From Rhodococcus tukisamuensis NBRC 100609 (lineage in GTDB: Bacteria; Actinomycetota; Actinomycetes; Mycobacteriales; Mycobacteriaceae): a stretch of 64,000 nt of DNA. The DNA is taken from positions 228,322 to 292,321 of the forward strand of contig NZ_BCXG01000006.1 in NCBI RefSeq assembly GCF_001894985.1, written 5' to 3'. Shown piece by piece: positions 61,518-64,000 of the stretch; within the stretch, counting starts at the first letter, position 1, and each line of letters opens with the position of its first letter. The translations under genes and the position numbers were made by a program. Under the pieces are notes generated by a model that was not told the origin of the DNA, did no database searches, and worked only from the letters and a program-made list of their open reading frames with translations.

Positions 61518-62210
61518 ATGAACACCACCACTTCCGTCGACCCGGGCGTGAGCTCCGCCCCGCCGGCACGGCGGATGTTGCTGTGGGCGGCGACCGGCGC
61601 GGTCGCGGGCCTGGCCGGGATCGTCGGCATGCAGGCCAGCACCCGGATCACCGCCGTGTACGAGGAGGGCGTCGCGGGCAACGCGGCGGCCGTCATGGGC
61701 CGCCTCGCCGAGCAGCGCACCCTGATCCTGGTCGAGCACGTCGGGCTCGCGCTCGCCGCGCTGCTGCTGCTGGTGTTCGCGGCCGGGCTGCACCGGTGGC
61801 TGGCGTCGCGCCTGGCTCCGGAAAGCCTGCTGCCGTCGGTCGCGGCCGGTGGGCTGATCCTCACCTCGGCGGCCTGCCTGATCGGGACCGGACTGACCAC
61901 CGAGCTGGTGTTCGCGCTCGGTGAGGGCGACCGACTGGTGCCCGAGTTCGCGGTGGTCGGAGCGCACTGGATGGGAACCATTCCGTGGTTGTGGGCGGGC
62001 GCCGGGGTCAGCGCGCTGGCGGTCGCGGTGGCGTCGCTGCGGCACGGGGCCGTGCCGCGCTGGCTCGGCTGGACCAGCGCTGTGCTCGGGGTGGTGACCG
62101 CCCTGTTCGGTATCTCCCCGCTGCAGTACATGGCCGGGTTCACCGGCCCGGTGTGGGTGCTGGTGTGCGGGATCGGACTCTGGTTCACGGGGCGCGCGGA
62201 CCGTCCCTGA
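61518..62210 (+). CDS. Multi-pass membrane protein of unknown function
   Basis: Encodes 230 residues from ATG 61518 with AAGAAGGAG upstream. Six membrane helices are apparent: about 20-40 (MLLWAATGAVAGLAGIVGMQ), 70-95 (LILVEHVGLALAALLLLVFA), 110-130 (LLPSVAAGGLILTSAACLIG), 150-172 (WMGTIPWLWAGAGVSALAVA), 185-203 (WLGWTSAVLGVVTALFGISP) and 208-225 (FTGPVWVLVCGIGLWFTGRA). It resembles DUF4386-like integral proteins. No catalytic motif. The next gene (histidine kinase) is ~100 bp downstream, past a hairpin. Confidence 0.78.
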   Translation: MNTTTSVDPGVSSAPPARRMLLWAATGAVAGLAGIVGMQASTRITAVYEEGVAGNAAAVMGRLAEQRTLILVEHVGLALAALLLLVFAAGLHRWLASRLAPESLLPSVAAGGLILTSAACLIGTGLTTELVFALGEGDRLVPEFAVVGAHWMGTIPWLWAGAGVSALAVAVASLRHGAVPRWLGWTSAVLGVVTALFGISPLQYMAGFTGPVWVLVCGIGLWFTGRADRP

Positions 62211-62228
62211 CCGAAGATAGGCCTCCGG

Positions 62229-62274
62229 CCCGTGAGTCCTTCCGGTCCCCATGCGGACCAAAGGGACTCACGGG
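62229..62274. terminator. Inverted repeat with inner stem between two plus-strand genes
   Basis: CCCGTGAGTCCTT (62229-62241) pairs with AAGGGACTCACGGG (62261-62274, one bulged G). GGTCC and GGACC inside form a second short stem. It can terminate the membrane protein gene before the histidine kinase. Confidence 0.72.
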
Positions 62275-62307
62275 CGAGGGAGTCGCTTACGGAGGAAGGA
62301 ATCGCGG

Positions 62308-64000
62308 GTGGGAGAGCGAGTTGGGGGGTCGGCGGGCACCGGCGGATGGCCGATGCCCGCCGCCGTGCTCGCGGTCGGGGCCTGGCTGCTGGTGGTGCTG
62401 TCGGTGGTCGCTTTCCTGGCGGCGAACCCGACCCTCGATACGAACCAGTTGTTCTTCCTGGTCGACGCGGTGGGCGCCGGTGTGTACGGCACTGTCGGCG
62501 GGGTGGTGCTCGCACGGCGGGTACATCCGGTCCCAATCATGCTGGGCCTCACTGCGATCGGGTTGGGGCTGGCCGCGTTCAGCTATGCCTACACCCAGCT
62601 GGAGGCCGCGCGTCCCGGGTTGCCCGCGGTCGCTGCTATCGAACCGTTTCAGAACACGGCGTGGATTCCAGGCACGCTGGCGCTGTTCCTGGTGGTGCCC
62701 TGGCTGATCCGCGACCACCGGATCGACGTGATCGCTCGGATCGGGTTGCTCGCGGGCGTCGCCGCGACGGTCTGGTTCTTCGCCGCCCGCACCTACGCCG
62801 ACACTGCACCGATCGCCTTGGTGGCGCCGGTGGTCGCCGTCGGGTTGGCCGCGACCGCCGACGCGGGGAGGCGTTGGCGTCGCGGTCCGGCCCCCGAGCG
62901 CGTCGGGCTCGGCTGGCTGACCCTCGGCACCGCGCTGATGACGCTGTCCTTCGTGCCGCTCGCGCTGCCCGCGACGTGGCCGAACATGTGGATGATCACG
63001 CCGCTGACCCACCTCGCGGTGCAGGCGTTCTTCCCAGCCGCGATCCTGGTCGCCGTGCTGCGGCAGCGGATGTGGGGCCTGGATCTGGCGGTGAGCCGCG
63101 CGGTGGTCGCGGGCACCCTGGCAGCCGTGTTGCTGGCCCTGTACGTGCTCGTTGCGACCGCCCTGGCTCGGCTGCTGCCGACCGCGGACTCGGCGTTGGC
63201 GCAGGCGCTCGCCGCGGGTGCGGTCGCGGTCGCGGTGCAGCCCGCGCGGCTGTGGCTGCATCGGCGGGCGCACAACCTGGTGTACGGCGACGGCGTCGAC
63301 CCGGCGCGCGCCGCACACCGGCTGGGCCGCCGGTTCGCGTCCGCGGAGACGCCCGAAGACCTGGTCTCCGAGCTCGCACTGGGCGTCGCGGCTGCGCTGC
63401 GGCTCGAGTCGGTCACGGTGTGGTTGCCCGACGCGGACGAGCCGGTGGTCCGCTGTGGCGCCCCGACCGGTGCCACGACCGCGGTCGAGCTGATCCACCG
63501 CGGCGAGGCCGTCGGCCGACTGGAGGCCACCGCGCCGCCGGGGGAGTCGCTCGGAGCGCGTACCCGGAAGTCCTTGGAGGAGTTGGCCTCCGTCGTCGGC
63601 GCCGGACTGGTGTTGGCGCAGTCCGCACGCGACCTCGACGCGGCCCGGGATCGGCTGTCCACGGTCCGGCTGGAGGAGCGGCGGGTGATCCGGCGCGAGT
63701 TGCACGACGGGCTGGGCCCGTCTCTGGCCGGAATCCGCTTGGGGCTGCAGGGTGTTCGGAACCTGCTCCGAACAGACCCGGCTGCCGCGGGCCGGTTGCT
63801 GGACTCGCTGCAGGAACAGCTCGACCACCAGGTGGATGGGGTGCGGTCCTTGTCGCGCGCTCTGTTTCCCCCGATCCTCGACGAGCTGGGGCTCGCGGCG
63901 GCGCTGCAGGAGTTGGTCACGCAGCACGCCCGTGCAGGGTTCGTGCTCGAGGTGGACGCACGACTGCCGGCGGGCCTCGACCCACATGTCAGCGCCGCCG
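62308..64000 (+). CDS. Sensor histidine kinase (NarL/LiaS-type partner), 3' end outside window
   Basis: At least 564 residues from GTG 62308, with GGAGGAAGGA upstream, open to the window end. Eight or so membrane helices come first (AAVLAVGAWLLVVLSVVAFL, VYGTVGGVVLAR, ALFLVVPWLI, VAATVWFFAA, LAAVLLALYVLVATALA). A GAF-like domain follows (SAETPEDLVSELALGVAAAL, VTVWLPDADEPVVRC), then HisKA_3 with the phospho-His in RRVIRRELHDGLGPSLAGIR. The HATPase domain starts near the end (HARAGFVLEVDARLPAG) and is cut. A LuxR-type response regulator is expected just downstream. Confidence 0.9.
   Translation, partial: MGERVGGSAGTGGWPMPAAVLAVGAWLLVVLSVVAFLAANPTLDTNQLFFLVDAVGAGVYGTVGGVVLARRVHPVPIMLGLTAIGLGLAAFSYAYTQLEAARPGLPAVAAIEPFQNTAWIPGTLALFLVVPWLIRDHRIDVIARIGLLAGVAATVWFFAARTYADTAPIALVAPVVAVGLAATADAGRRWRRGPAPERVGLGWLTLGTALMTLSFVPLALPATWPNMWMITPLTHLAVQAFFPAAILVAVLRQRMWGLDLAVSRAVVAGTLAAVLLALYVLVATALARLLPTADSALAQALAAGAVAVAVQPARLWLHRRAHNLVYGDGVDPARAAHRLGRRFASAETPEDLVSELALGVAAALRLESVTVWLPDADEPVVRCGAPTGATTAVELIHRGEAVGRLEATAPPGESLGARTRKSLEELASVVGAGLVLAQSARDLDAARDRLSTVRLEERRVIRRELHDGLGPSLAGIRLGLQGVRNLLRTDPAAAGRLLDSLQEQLDHQVDGVRSLSRALFPPILDELGLAAALQELVTQHARAGFVLEVDARLPAGLDPHVSAA

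Overview
The window is high-GC actinobacterial DNA from a mycolic-acid-containing member of the Corynebacteriales, most likely Rhodococcus or a close Nocardiaceae relative. This rests on a secreted mycolyltransferase-type esterase, a DesA-type acyl-ACP desaturase, an MMPL transporter, a WXG100-like/DUF1023 gene pair, many GTG starts, and chromosomal core genes in an actinobacterial arrangement (SRP RNA, aspartate aminotransferase, dnaX). The species call is an inference.

Positions 1 to about 18,850 look like the right-hand part of an integrated, defence-rich genomic island. They hold an Xre/MbcA-type antitoxin with a RES-domain toxin, a frameshifted gene, a lipoprotein, two single-pass or two-pass membrane proteins (one with a degenerate Mrr-like fold), a serine recombinase with a cysteine-rich tail, an IS3 remnant, a DUF3892 protein, an IS110 element with a probable bridge-RNA region, a complete IS3 element whose orfB is frameshifted, an OLD-family ATPase/TOPRIM nuclease, a membrane coiled-coil protein behind a 15-residue coupled ORF, and a three-gene group: a DprA-like SLOG protein, a ComF-like phosphoribosyltransferase (overlapping by ATGA) and a convergent uracil-DNA-glycosylase-like protein. 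The island ends at a 3' fragment of a tRNA-Ser gene (about 18,816-18,851), read here as attR; the intact tRNA and attL would lie left of the window.

From 18,850 to the end the gene content is ordinary chromosome. In order: a Clp_N/HTH protein with twin palindromic operators, a mycolyltransferase, aromatic aminotransferase, tRNA-Ser(GCT) and tRNA-Arg(ACG), prephenate dehydrogenase, tadA with its companion gene, tRNA-Ser(CGA), YceI, a sterol-desaturase-like enzyme, an ESX-like/DUF1023/lipoprotein/YbaB-like set, and an MMPL transporter divergent from a TetR gene across a palindromic operator. Then comes a sulfur block (ssuD, a 24-residue leader peptide, a divergent cysteine-free Rrf2 regulator) and a heterodimeric ABC exporter.

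A queuosine neighbourhood follows (tgt, a queuosine-precursor transporter, gluQ), with two Pro/Gly-rich membrane proteins and two 41-42-residue peptides resembling mycomembrane PorA/PorH channels in size and style. Next are tRNA-Ser(GGA), SRP RNA, aspartate aminotransferase, a HhH-GPD repair protein, an alpha/beta hydrolase, amt, dnaX, an HSL-type esterase, a DesA desaturase with an AraC remnant upstream, and a membrane protein. A sensor histidine kinase is cut by the window end. Most convergent gene pairs are separated by long perfect hairpins without clear U tracts.
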